Positions 51,590 through 60,504 of a DNA stretch of 64,000 bases are shown here, piece by piece. The notes beneath the pieces were generated by a model. That model ran no database searches. It was not told where the DNA came from and was given only the letters and a program-made list of their open reading frames with translations. Location: NCBI RefSeq assembly GCF_013004105.1, contig NZ_CP053085.1, positions 372,001 to 436,000 on the forward strand, read 5' to 3'. This DNA comes from Gemmatimonas groenlandica. GTDB taxonomy: Bacteria; Gemmatimonadota; Gemmatimonadetes; Gemmatimonadales; Gemmatimonadaceae. Made by a program: the position numbers and the translations under genes. The stretch's first letter is position 1; each line of letters begins with the position of its first letter.

Positions 51590-52797
51590 CAACTGAGGTC
51601 GTTTCGGGTAATGCCAAGCTCGTCGCGTGCGGCGCGCCACGACGCCAGCCATGCGTCCGCGACAACCGCCGGGGCAATCCCGATACGGCCACAGCGAGAC
51701 GCGAAATCATCCCACCACCCTTGTTCGAGGGCATCGATGACATCGAGCAATTGTCCGAGCGGCAGCTGGCGATCGACCATCGTGTCGCGCAGTGCATTCG
51801 GCAGCGACATGCGCTCGGCCAGCATCGGTGCCGACGCGCCGAGCGCGAACTCGAGCGTGGAGAGCAGGCCGGCGATGAGTCGCATGCGCGCATGCGGCGC
51901 GTTGTCGAGTGCCGCGCCCACCCGCTCGCAGGCACGCGCGCGACGTAGCGCCACGAATCCGAGTTCGGCATCCTGCGCGGCATCACCGATCAGTCGTGCC
52001 GCGACCGACACCAGTCGGTCCATGATGGCATCGCGACCGAGCATCGTGATAGCGTGCGTGACCGACCGCGGCCCACGTACACCGAGCGACGCGGAGCCCA
52101 TCGCGCGCAACAGCGATGCCGCCAAGTGCGGATCGTCATGCACGAACGTATCGAACGAGGAGTCGGTGGGGCGGCCATCGGCGAACGCGGCGAGCATCGT
52201 GATCGCGCGAACGACGCTCTCTTCGGTGGTACGGTCCACCGGGACACCGGCACCGCGCGCCAGTAGGCGCCCGCTGTACAGCGGCACACCGGATTGCAGG
52301 ACGCGGTGCCGCGTGAGGCGGTCGTCCACCCCGCGAACCAGCGGCCGCAGCCCGGCGTCGAGCAGTACACGCACGCGACTCTCGAGGGCGCTGGGCGGTG
52401 TACGCGCTGCATCGAGCACAATGGTGCTGCCCACCAACGAGGGAGGGAGTGGTTCGCCGTCGGGAAACCCTTGTAGCGCGAAGTGAAATCCGGCGCCAAT
52501 CAAGCGGTCGACCGCACGCCGCGTTGCGGCATCGTCGAGTGACTCGGTCGCCAGGAGCCAGACGGCATCGGCCGAGGCAAACCGGGTAATCGCACCCTCG
52601 CGCACGATGGCGGGCGTGATCGGCACCACGAGACTCCGCCCGGCGAGCCGGGTGAGCGCCCCGACCATATCGACGAGCCGGCGCGCATCACCGTCGGGAT
52701 TCGAACCGCTGCGGCGGGGATCGGCCGGACAGGTCGTCACCGCGTACCCAATCACGCGGTCTCGACGATCGCGAATCGGCATCAGCGAGGTCAGCAT
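51589..52797 (-). CDS. HDOD-domain protein with degenerate EAL-like N-terminus
   Basis: 402 residues. The N-terminal half resembles a decayed EAL barrel (MPIRDRRDRVIGYAVTTCP, VDRLIGAGFHFALQGFPDG, IVLDAARTPPSALESRVRVLLDAGLRPLVRGVDD); the catalytic ExLxR and DDFGTG motifs are absent, so it should not cleave cyclic di-GMP. The C-terminal half is HDOD-like (LAASLLRAMGSASLGVRG, VTHAITMLGRDAIMDRLV). YuxH-type EAL-HDOD proteins act as signalling scaffolds. It sits between the CHAD-CYTH gene and the acidic-protein gene. Confidence 0.88.
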   Translation of the reverse strand: MLTSLMPIRDRRDRVIGYAVTTCPADPRRSGSNPDGDARRLVDMVGALTRLAGRSLVVPITPAIVREGAITRFASADAVWLLATESLDDAATRRAVDRLIGAGFHFALQGFPDGEPLPPSLVGSTIVLDAARTPPSALESRVRVLLDAGLRPLVRGVDDRLTRHRVLQSGVPLYSGRLLARGAGVPVDRTTEESVVRAITMLAAFADGRPTDSSFDTFVHDDPHLAASLLRAMGSASLGVRGPRSVTHAITMLGRDAIMDRLVSVAARLIGDAAQDAELGFVALRRARACERVGAALDNAPHARMRLIAGLLSTLEFALGASAPMLAERMSLPNALRDTMVDRQLPLGQLLDVIDALEQGWWDDFASRCGRIGIAPAVVADAWLASWRAARDELGITRNDLS

Positions 52798-52818
52798 CGG
52801 CGGCTCCCCCTCACGCGA

Positions 52819-54342
52819 TCAGCGCGGCGCGCGGTCCGCGCGCGCCAGCACGGAATTGAAATACGCCGGCTCTCCGGTGACGTCGCGCGCGACATACGGC
52901 ACGAGCCATTCGGGGAGCGCCGGTCGGTCATCGAGTCCCGAGAGTTCGACTTCGGCGAGTACGAGATCGCGATCGAGAAAGACGTCAATCTCCCACGCAT
53001 AGGCCTGATCGCGCACGACGTGCCGCTGCTTGCGTACGCGCGCCGCGACCGTCAGCGGCCACATCGCGTCGAACAATTCGCGGCTTGTGCCCTCGTCTAT
53101 CTCGACGCGCGCCTGCGCCGGACCGAGTTTCACGTTCCGCCAGCATGCGACCGTGCCATCGGGATTGGTGGATCGACGCAGCCGCTCGCGCAGTGCGGTG
53201 CCGGGCAGCCAACCCTGCTCGATCAGTGTCGGGGTTACGGCGGCGGCCACCGGGGGCACGCGCGTGAGGAGATATTTGCGTTCGATTTCGAGCGGCACGC
53301 CGGACTCGGTTGCCGGTGCGCTGTCACGCCGCAACTCGACGACAGCCAGCTCGAGCGCCTTCATCACGCTGTCGATGCGCGCGCACCAGTCGAGCGTGAA
53401 CGCTTCGTAGTGCGCCAGCGCCACCGCTCCCAGGGCACGATGTAACGCCGGGAGCTTGGCCTTGAGCGCCCGCTCCGCCAACAGGTCCGCGTCGCGCACC
53501 GCGCCCAGCAGATCCTGACCTCTCGTGGCGAGTTCATACCATGCACCAAGTGCCGGTCGCGACTTCGCAAATGGCGCGAGCATGGCGCGTTGGCGCTTGA
53601 GGCGGATGCGCACCCGGTGCATCGCCTCGCGCGATTCCACGCTGGTGACGCTCTCCAGATCGCGCCGCAGTCGCGCCGACGCCCGTTCGACTCGCGTGGC
53701 GAGATGCCGCGCGAACGGAGTCGGTGTGGAGGGCATACCCACGCGATGCATCAGCAGATACGTGGACAGGCGGGCCAGCAGCCGGTCCACGATCGGATCG
53801 AGATGCTTCTCGAACGCGCGCGTGACGTCGGCCGTCGAGCGGGTGGCCCGACGGTCGAGGATCGCGCGCAGACGCATCGCTTCGTCGCGGGCGTCAGCGG
53901 GAAGCTGCTCCGTTTCCGCGTCGAGCCACGAGCGCTGCACGTCAGCATCACGCACGGCATTCGTGGCTTGTCCGAGTGCCTGCAGTGAACGCAGCGTGCG
54001 CCGGTCGACCGCACCGTCGAGCGCACTCTCATGCTCGCGAAGCACCGCGCGCAGCCGTCGCAGCGAGACGCGAGCGCGGTGCAGTGTCTCCGCCTCCATC
54101 CCGTAGGCGGTATCGGCCGAGGCCACGGGAGCACCGGCCAGCAGCGCGGCCTCACCAGGCGGCAGCACATCCGCCGACACGATCGCCGACGGCTGCCATC
54201 GCGCGCGCGCTTCACAAAGCTGATCGAGCCAGTGCAGGGCGACCACGCGCGCGCCTTCCTGTGCCGGCCGGCGAAGCGCCTCTGGCAGCAGACGGCGCAG
54301 GTCGGTGGCGGTCAGGAGCGAAGCGTCAACCATCGTTGTCAT
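52819..54342 (-). CDS. CHAD-CYTH two-domain protein
   Basis: 507 residues in an unusual order: CHAD first (about residues 20-340, alpha-helical, with conserved His-rich motifs such as LHRARVSLRRLRAVLREH and MHRVRIRLKRQRAML) and CYTH last (about 350-500, opening with EIERKYL from residue 352). In most CYTH-CHAD proteins the CYTH domain comes first. The CYTH part keeps its tunnel residues: ExExK, ALRERLRR, VEIDEG, RVRKQR, and WEIDVF...LAEVEL. CYTH enzymes hydrolyse triphosphates or inorganic triphosphate, and CHAD domains bind polyphosphate, so this protein may sense or cut polyphosphate. Its start overlaps the CPXCG gene. Confidence 0.92.
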   Translation of the reverse strand: MTTMVDASLLTATDLRRLLPEALRRPAQEGARVVALHWLDQLCEARARWQPSAIVSADVLPPGEAALLAGAPVASADTAYGMEAETLHRARVSLRRLRAVLREHESALDGAVDRRTLRSLQALGQATNAVRDADVQRSWLDAETEQLPADARDEAMRLRAILDRRATRSTADVTRAFEKHLDPIVDRLLARLSTYLLMHRVGMPSTPTPFARHLATRVERASARLRRDLESVTSVESREAMHRVRIRLKRQRAMLAPFAKSRPALGAWYELATRGQDLLGAVRDADLLAERALKAKLPALHRALGAVALAHYEAFTLDWCARIDSVMKALELAVVELRRDSAPATESGVPLEIERKYLLTRVPPVAAAVTPTLIEQGWLPGTALRERLRRSTNPDGTVACWRNVKLGPAQARVEIDEGTSRELFDAMWPLTVAARVRKQRHVVRDQAYAWEIDVFLDRDLVLAEVELSGLDDRPALPEWLVPYVARDVTGEPAYFNSVLARADRAPR

Positions 54343-54634
54343 CGTGATCGTCGTTCGCGTCGACGTGCACGTGGGCCGTACCGTCGTCGTCGTAGCTCAC
54401 CGACACGAGCCACGGACGACAGCAGACCTGACAGTCCTCGACGTACTGCTGGTGCGTCCCGGAGCCCGGGTCGAGTGTGATTTCAACCGGCTCGCCGCAG
54501 TACGGGCACTGCACCTCCCCAACGAGATCGGCGACGCCGTCGCCAAGGGGAAACTCCTCGTCGTCGAGCGCGTCTTCGGCCTCATCGGGATCGCCGACGT
54601 CATCAGGCAGGTCCCACTCTTCCCGGTCAGCCAT
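54326..54634 (-). CDS. CPXCG-motif cysteine-rich protein
   Basis: 102 residues with the CPXCG pattern: VQCPYCGEPVEI (C43, C46) and EDCQVCCRPW (C68, C71, C72), placed to bind one zinc. The N- and C-termini are very acidic (LPDDVGDPDEAEDALDDEEF; ANDDHDDNDG), unusual for such a small zinc protein. It overlaps the CHAD-CYTH start by 17 bases, so the two are likely made together. Relatives are widespread and of unknown function. TACACT eight bases upstream may be its -10. Confidence 0.88.
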   Translation of the reverse strand: MADREEWDLPDDVGDPDEAEDALDDEEFPLGDGVADLVGEVQCPYCGEPVEITLDPGSGTHQQYVEDCQVCCRPWLVSVSYDDDGTAHVHVDANDDHDDNDG

Positions 54635-54698
54635 GTTGGCTCAGTGTAAGCATGCGCGTAATCAAACGCCGCTACCGCCCGTGTCCACCTCTGGCGAC

Positions 54699-56165
54699 CT
54701 AGTTCTGCTTCAACAGCAGCGTCCGGTCGCCGGTGGCGACGGCGAGGGCGGCACGGGCGCCCGCCACTTTGGCTTCTACCGCCGCGAGCTTGACGGCTTC
54801 ATCGAGCACCAGGCGTTCACGCAGGTTCAGAATGAGCAACGTGCTTTCGCCATTCTCGTAGCGCACCTGCTCGGCATCGCGTAACAAGCCAGCGTTGCGA
54901 ACGTTCGCCGCCTGCCGCTGCCGCAGCCGCTCCAGATTGAAGATGTCGAAGATCGCGGCGCGCGCGTCGAATTCGACCTCGCGTCGTACGCGATCCCGCT
55001 CGAGCCGCTGAAATTCGAGACGCTGCCCCGCCGACGCGAAGCGACCGGTTTCCTTCAAGAAGAGCAGGGGCGACTTGATGCTGAGGCCGGCCTTGTAGTT
55101 GTTGTCCAGTCGCTCGCCGTCAAAGAACGACTGCTCGCTGTCGCTCGCCCCGAGTCCGGCCAGCTTCGCTTCGGCCAGCGGCAGGAGCGCCTGCGTGCTG
55201 AACAGGCGCTGGGCCTCGGCCTGCTTGATGCGCGCCTGCACCTTGAGCAGATCCGGATTCCGACGCGTGGCGACGTCGAGCAACTCCTCCAAGCGCGTGG
55301 AATCGATCCCCACGCGATCAATGCCGAGCAGCACGGGTTTCGCATCGGCGGGCAGTGGGGCCGGGCGGCCCGCGTCGTCCCAGAGATACGCCGTGACGTC
55401 GAGCGATGACAGGTAGAACGACGCTTCGGCCTCGAAGCGGGTGACCTCGCGGCGCTGCAATTCGAGGAGCGCTTCGATCGTGTCGATGGGGGCACTCTCG
55501 CCGTTTGCCACACGCCGTCGTACGGCCTGCAACCGGAACTCGGCCAACGCTTCGCCTTCCTGCGCGATCACGCGGCGGCGCCAGCTCTCATACCACGCGC
55601 CATAGTCCTTCGCGGCCGAAAAGAGCAGCTTGTTCACGATGGCGGTGCGATCAGCATCGCCGGCATCCCGCGCAGCGCGCGCCTGTTGCAGCGCGTTTCG
55701 GCGTTCGTCGGTGAGGATACGTTGGCCGAGCGGGATGGAAATACCCGCTTCGAACGTGCCGTTGGCCTCGGTGCGTCGGTCCGGGTTGAAGTACCGCCCC
55801 ATCGTACGATCGAAGGCGATCGTCACATCGGCTCCGATCGGCAGCGGGATCTTGAGCTCCGCGTCGAAGTAGTTGTAGTACTGCGTGCCACCGAACTTCT
55901 TCTGATCCCACGAGGCCGTCACCGTGGGGTCGAACGCGCCCCACGCGGTGCGCAGATCGGACCGCGCTTGATCGGCCACCAATCGAGCCTGCGCGGCCAC
56001 CGGATGGTTGGCGAGAATGCCGTCAACGAATGCCGGAAAGGTGAACGGCGTGCCGAGGGTATCGAGCTTGGCCGGTGCCGACTGCGCGGACATCGGACCC
56101 GAGAGCAAGATCGTACAGCAGAAACCGAGTGTGACGGCGAGCGTGCTGCGCACGGGGCCCGTCAC
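54699..56165 (-). CDS. TolC-family outer-membrane efflux protein
   Basis: 488 residues beginning with GTG at 56165 (GTGA overlap with the preceding stop). The signal peptide is LAVTLGFCCTILLSGPMSAQS. The body has long helices typical of TolC-like channel proteins (FVDGILANHPVAAQARLVADQARSDL, LQQARAARDAGDADRTAIVNKLLFSAAKDYGAWY, RIKQAEAQRLFSTQALLP) with two repeats and beta segments. It should form a trimeric channel through the outer membrane for the exporter encoded just upstream. The gene order ABC, HlyD-like, TolC-like is that of a type-I-like secretion system. Confidence 0.92.
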   Translation of the reverse strand: MTGPVRSTLAVTLGFCCTILLSGPMSAQSAPAKLDTLGTPFTFPAFVDGILANHPVAAQARLVADQARSDLRTAWGAFDPTVTASWDQKKFGGTQYYNYFDAELKIPLPIGADVTIAFDRTMGRYFNPDRRTEANGTFEAGISIPLGQRILTDERRNALQQARAARDAGDADRTAIVNKLLFSAAKDYGAWYESWRRRVIAQEGEALAEFRLQAVRRRVANGESAPIDTIEALLELQRREVTRFEAEASFYLSSLDVTAYLWDDAGRPAPLPADAKPVLLGIDRVGIDSTRLEELLDVATRRNPDLLKVQARIKQAEAQRLFSTQALLPLAEAKLAGLGASDSEQSFFDGERLDNNYKAGLSIKSPLLFLKETGRFASAGQRLEFQRLERDRVRREVEFDARAAIFDIFNLERLRQRQAANVRNAGLLRDAEQVRYENGESTLLILNLRERLVLDEAVKLAAVEAKVAGARAALAVATGDRTLLLKQN

Positions 56166-57523
56166 TTCTTGCCTACGCTTTTCGCATCGCTCTTACCCGT
56201 GCCTTTCCCGCCTGCGACCGCGTCCGCCGGCAGCGCTTCGTTCGGATTGATCGAGAGCGGGAAGCCGTTGAGCTGACGCCAGATTTCCCAGCCGACGGTC
56301 ACGTTGTCGAGCATCGCCCAACCTTGCACGCCTGTGCCGAGGCGCAGCTGCGCCGGCCACGGTTCGTCCCGAGTGGTATCAGGAACCAGCAGCACTCGGA
56401 ACTGTCCCGCGCGGTTCGGGAATTGGTCGATCACGGCAACCTGCGCGCCGAATGTGCCGGAGGCCACCTGTGGCCACCCCGAAATCTGCAGTGCGGGCCA
56501 CCCGTCGAAGAAGATGCGCACGTGTCGCCCCGGCTTGAGCAGCGCGATGTCCATCGGCTTGACGAACAGCTCAACGGCCTTGCTGGGGCGCGCCGGTTGA
56601 ATCGTGACGATCGGCTCGCCGGCTTTCACGATTTCGCCCTGTCCAGCCTTCGTGGCGCGTACCACGTAGCCATCCTGCGGCGCCTCGATGAGGTAGAAGC
56701 TGTTGCGAATGGTGAGCGAGCCGACCTTGTCCTTGAGCTTCGCCACTTCAGACCGGCCTTCGCTCACCTCGGCGAGCGTCGACGCGCGATCCGACCGTGC
56801 CTTCGAAATCTTCTCGCCGTACTCCGCCGGAATGCTCGAGAGATCCGTCTGCGCACTGAGCAGCATCTGTTGCTTTTCCACCAGCTTGGCGGACGCCGAC
56901 TGCGCGCGGATCTGAAACGCCTGCAACTCGTTCACCGAGACGAGACCGAGCGTATCGCGGAAGAGTCGCTCGCGGCGACGCAGCTGATCGCGCGCCACCG
57001 AGTCTTCCAGCACCGCTTGGCGGACTTCCGCACGATACTGTTCGATCTTGTTCGCGGTCTGCTGCAGCTTGAAGTCGCGCTGCGCGTCGAGCTGCGATAT
57101 CAGCGTGCTGAGGGCAGCCGCCTTGTTCTGCTTCTCGCCGATCGCGGATTCCTTCGCCGACTGCTGCTGCGATGTGAGCGGAAGGACGTTGGGGTTGAGA
57201 TATTCCTCCTTGATCTCGGAGATGCGGACGATGCTGTCGCCCTTGTTCACGTACTGGCCCTCCTGCACAAACCACTGCTCGATGCGGCCATCGATCCGCG
57301 TGGGCAGCTCCTGCGGACGGTCGGCGGGATCGAGAGCGGTGACCGTGCCTTCACCGCGCACACTCTGCTGCCAGGGCAGAAAGAGTACGAGGAACAGCGT
57401 GATGAGAATGCCCAGCAGCCAGCGTGATACGATGCGGCCGGTGTTCGCTTCGCCCAAGAGCGCCGTCGTCTCCAACGGCAGGTGTTTGAGTTCGCGTTCG
57501 ATATCGAGATCGGACAAGGCCAT
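56162..57523 (-). CDS. HlyD-like periplasmic adaptor
   Basis: 453 residues from the ATG at 57523; the longer upstream frame is a shadow of the ABC gene. One N-terminal membrane helix (WLLGILITLFLVLFLPW) anchors it in the inner membrane. A beta-barrel/lipoyl domain follows (VTALDPADRPQELPTRIDGRIEQWFVQEGQYVNKGDSIVRI), then a long coiled coil (about residues 125-290: ISQLDAQRDFKLQQTANKIEQYRAEVRQAV, LRRRERLFRDTLGLVSVNELQAFQIRAQSASAKLVEKQQM), then the second half of the barrel (FYLIEAPQDGYVVRATKAGQGEIVKAGEPI). It links the ABC exporter to the TolC-like channel. The start lies 5 bases after the ABC stop. Confidence 0.93.
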   Translation of the reverse strand: MALSDLDIERELKHLPLETTALLGEANTGRIVSRWLLGILITLFLVLFLPWQQSVRGEGTVTALDPADRPQELPTRIDGRIEQWFVQEGQYVNKGDSIVRISEIKEEYLNPNVLPLTSQQQSAKESAIGEKQNKAAALSTLISQLDAQRDFKLQQTANKIEQYRAEVRQAVLEDSVARDQLRRRERLFRDTLGLVSVNELQAFQIRAQSASAKLVEKQQMLLSAQTDLSSIPAEYGEKISKARSDRASTLAEVSEGRSEVAKLKDKVGSLTIRNSFYLIEAPQDGYVVRATKAGQGEIVKAGEPIVTIQPARPSKAVELFVKPMDIALLKPGRHVRIFFDGWPALQISGWPQVASGTFGAQVAVIDQFPNRAGQFRVLLVPDTTRDEPWPAQLRLGTGVQGWAMLDNVTVGWEIWRQLNGFPLSINPNEALPADAVAGGKGTGKSDAKSVGKK

Positions 57524-57528
57524 GGTGT

Positions 57529-59751
57529 CTAGGCTCCCGTGGTCATGGGCGTCTCGTGCAGCAGGTTGAGGCACATCGGGTCCATCCGGACGACGCTGAA
57601 CGGGCCTTCGCGCACGACCTGTCCGTCTTCGACCACGAGCACGCGATCGAACGCCTCGAGCAACTGCGGATCGTGCGACACTGTGATGACCGTCCACGGA
57701 CGGTTACGGTCGGTGAGCAGCTTGATGATGAGGGTGCGCGACGCGGCGTCGAGATTCTGGAAGAAATCGTCGAGCACGATCAGGCGAGGACGGCCCACCA
57801 TACCCTGCGCCACGAGCAACTTGCTCGCGAGATGCGCGGGCAGCGTACGCCCACCATTGGTGAGTTCGGTTTGAATGCCCTGCGGCAGCTGTTGGATCTC
57901 GTCGGTGAGCGCGAGGTCATCGAGGGCCTCGCGAACGTCACGCGGGGTGATGTGAGTGCGACCGACGCTGACATTCTCCTCCACCGTTCCGTCGAAGAGA
58001 TCCGTCCAGGAGAGCATTTGTCCGATGCGCGCGCGCAACGCCGGCCGATCGAGGTCGCGCAGCGTGACCCCGTCGAAGCGGATGGTGCCATCGTAGTCGT
58101 CGATGAGCCCACCGAGCAGCTTGAGCAGCGTCGACTGGCCAGACCCGTCCGAGCCCATGATGGCCACCCGTTCGCCGGGGGCAATCTGCACGGTGACCCC
58201 GTCCACCGAGGCGGAACGCGCCGAAGGGTATCGATAGCGGAGATCCTTGGTCACGATGGACACACCCACGCCCGGTGTATGGATCGGGGCGAGTCCGCCG
58301 CGGGCTTCGAGCGGGAGATCGGCGACGTGGCCCGACTTGTCCACGCTCGTGAGCACGTCGTACACGGTCGCGATGCTGTTGATGAGCTTCTCGACACCAG
58401 CGAGAACGGTCACGATGACCACTTCCGCGGCCACGAACTGGCCGAGCAGGAGTCGGTTCGACTGCACCAGCGTGGCCCCGATGATCAGGACGGCAGCCGT
58501 GATGAACGTCTTGAAGCCAATCAGTGCGATCGTCTGCTTGACGAGTATGGCGAAGTGTTTGCGCCGGTACTTGAGGTACCCAGTGACGACATCGTCCATA
58601 CGCTCCACCGGTAGCGTGGAGTCGCCGGCATACTTGAAGGCGTGGAAGGCGCGCGCGATTTCCTCGAGCCAGTGCACGGCCTTGTACTTGTACTTCGATT
58701 CGACGATCGAGGTCTCGAGTCCTTCAGGTCCCGACCAACGGATGATAAACCAGAGTGCCGCCGTGACGCCGATGGCGAACACGGAGAACCATGGACTGTA
58801 CACCGTGAGCAGCAAGAGGCTGAAGACGATCGTGAGCAACGCGGTCGGCACGTCGAGCAACAGTTTCTGCACGCCCTTCTGAATGGCGATGGCTTCGAAC
58901 AGACGGTTCATCTGCTCGGGGAGATTCTGCTCCAGCGACGCCGCGTAGCGCAGCCGCGGAATGCGAAAGGCGAACTCGAGTGCCATGCGGGCGAAGACGC
59001 GCTGTTGAATGCGCTCCACGACATTGAGAATGCCGATCTGCAGCACACCGGCGACGATTGTCCCCAACACGACGAAGGAGATCAGCACGATCACAGGCTG
59101 CAGATACAGGCGACCCTGGACGATCTGCACGATACCGCCTACGGCGAGCGGAAGAATCAGACTCAAGCCGCCGGACAGCGTCGCATAGAAGAACACCGTG
59201 AGAATCTCGCGACGCTCGCGGGCGAAGAGGGCGAGTGTGCGGTCGATCGGTGTGCGCGGCTCATGCTCGTCATTGCGGCCAGTTTCGCCCACGGGACTGT
59301 GTGGATAGGCGTTCGAGAGGGAGCTGTTGGCCGGCCGCAGGGCCATTGGCGCCAGTGCCGCCAGTGCATTCCCCGACCCCATCCGAGCGAACAGGGTTTC
59401 GGCGAGCGCATCCCCCTGTCCGTCGATGACCACCTCGCTCCCGTCGCGCGGAACGAGGAGCGCCTGCACCCGGTCATCGGCATCGCGACACATGACGATC
59501 GCATCGTCGTTGCGTAGGTCCAGCAGGACGATGGGAACCGTACGCTCCCCAATGGCCAGCTTCAGTGTGTCGAGGGAGATCTGGCGGTCGAGGTAGCCGA
59601 CATCGACCGCGCCGCCGATCGACCGCAGTCGGTTCGGCAGAGGATCGGTGGACAAGATCTGACGCGTGAGCGCGCGCCAGCGTGCCTGCTCGACATCAAG
59701 GCCGAGCGCGGCGGTTACGAGTTGGTTGACGCGAGTGGCCTGAGCCGACAT
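57529..59751 (-). CDS. ABC exporter with N-terminal C39-like-position domain and degenerate ATPase
   Basis: 740 residues. The first 150 residues sit where C39 peptidase-like domains sit in such exporters but lack an obvious catalytic Cys-His pair. Six-helix permease segments span about 180-460 (TLSGGLSLILPLAVGGIVQIV, ILISFVVLGTIVAGVLQIG). The nucleotide-binding domain is unusual: Walker A is GSDGSGQST (533-541) with Q539 in place of Lys, the ABC signature region reads LPAHLASKL rather than LSGGQ, and Walker B ends D661-D662 rather than Asp-Glu. The H-loop (VSHDP) is kept. Permease and adaptor look normal, so it may export with weak or borrowed ATPase activity. The substrate is unknown. Confidence 0.92.
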   Translation of the reverse strand: MSAQATRVNQLVTAALGLDVEQARWRALTRQILSTDPLPNRLRSIGGAVDVGYLDRQISLDTLKLAIGERTVPIVLLDLRNDDAIVMCRDADDRVQALLVPRDGSEVVIDGQGDALAETLFARMGSGNALAALAPMALRPANSSLSNAYPHSPVGETGRNDEHEPRTPIDRTLALFARERREILTVFFYATLSGGLSLILPLAVGGIVQIVQGRLYLQPVIVLISFVVLGTIVAGVLQIGILNVVERIQQRVFARMALEFAFRIPRLRYAASLEQNLPEQMNRLFEAIAIQKGVQKLLLDVPTALLTIVFSLLLLTVYSPWFSVFAIGVTAALWFIIRWSGPEGLETSIVESKYKYKAVHWLEEIARAFHAFKYAGDSTLPVERMDDVVTGYLKYRRKHFAILVKQTIALIGFKTFITAAVLIIGATLVQSNRLLLGQFVAAEVVIVTVLAGVEKLINSIATVYDVLTSVDKSGHVADLPLEARGGLAPIHTPGVGVSIVTKDLRYRYPSARSASVDGVTVQIAPGERVAIMGSDGSGQSTLLKLLGGLIDDYDGTIRFDGVTLRDLDRPALRARIGQMLSWTDLFDGTVEENVSVGRTHITPRDVREALDDLALTDEIQQLPQGIQTELTNGGRTLPAHLASKLLVAQGMVGRPRLIVLDDFFQNLDAASRTLIIKLLTDRNRPWTVITVSHDPQLLEAFDRVLVVEDGQVVREGPFSVVRMDPMCLNLLHETPMTTGA

Positions 59752-59868
59752 GACGTATTGGAGGGCGCTATGAGCAAGTACGCCCCCTCGTCGCGACGGG
59801 CGACGAGGGCGAACGCTGGAAGAGGCGGGCCTGAGTGCCCGCGCTCTGGTGACCGGTACCGCGAGCGA

Positions 59869-60321
59869 TCAGCGGTGGTGCGGCGGAGCCCGTGTCGGTG
59901 CTGCGCCCAGGCGGCCAACGCGACGGTGCACGTCGAAGTGTGCGACGGACGGTAGGCCGCGACTCCGAGCGTAGGCAGATCGGGCAATCAGGCCAGTCGT
60001 ACGCTCGACGCCAGAAATCTGCGACGACGCCGTGCGCTGCGTACGTCGGCCAGTGCTGCGCTGCCAGGCGGCGCGTGCTGTGGGAGCCAGCCGCGTCGAC
60101 GCGCGATCGATCGGCGCATCGTGGTTCATCGGCAGGACGCGTCGCACGGACTCGAAACGGAACGCACCGTCGCCTGCGATCCTGGCGGCGTGCAGCGCAC
60201 TCGGCAGCGCATTCGGCAGCGGCCGGTGTACCATCGACGTAGCGGCAAGCAACACGCACGCCATGGCCGCACAGGCCAAAGTGAGGTGAAAGAGCCAGCT
60301 GGGACGAGGCGCCTCGGTCAT
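59869..60321 (-). CDS. possible small membrane protein upstream of the exporter
   Basis: 150 residues. It opens with a membrane helix or uncleaved signal (LFHLTLACAAMACVLLAATSMV) and continues with a basic, low-complexity stretch (RRTQRTASSQ, RVGRLGAAPTRAP). The reading frame and codon pattern look less protein-like after residue 90, so its true extent is unclear. It would precede the exporter ABC gene by 118 bases on the same strand. The rest of the gap 59752-60504 shows no other coding signal. Confidence 0.35.
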   Translation of the reverse strand: MTEAPRPSWLFHLTLACAAMACVLLAATSMVHRPLPNALPSALHAARIAGDGAFRFESVRRVLPMNHDAPIDRASTRLAPTARAAWQRSTGRRTQRTASSQISGVERTTGLIARSAYARSRGLPSVAHFDVHRRVGRLGAAPTRAPPHHR

Positions 60322-60504
60322 ACGGTCAAGAATTACGAGATCTCTGGTCGGGATTCAAGGCGTGTCAGCATTAAGACTCGCCGCAACCGGGGGGGGAGCG
60401 CAATCCGTGACACTTTCGGCAGTCGCTGGCGTATTGCTCAGCCATAGCGACCGCACTCGGCGGTCTCTTTGTAGCTTCCAATTGAACGACTAACGCGCCA
60501 AACC

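Noticed and set aside
51185-52486. 433-residue plus-strand frame opposite the HDOD gene
   Set aside because: Ser/Arg-rich shadow with no recognisable domain; the minus strand has the HDOD protein and the acidic protein.
57529-59751. C39 peptidase activity in the ABC exporter N-terminus
   Set aside because: The position is right, but no Cys/His/Asp catalytic set is visible in the first 150 residues; the only early Cys is in VMCRDADD.
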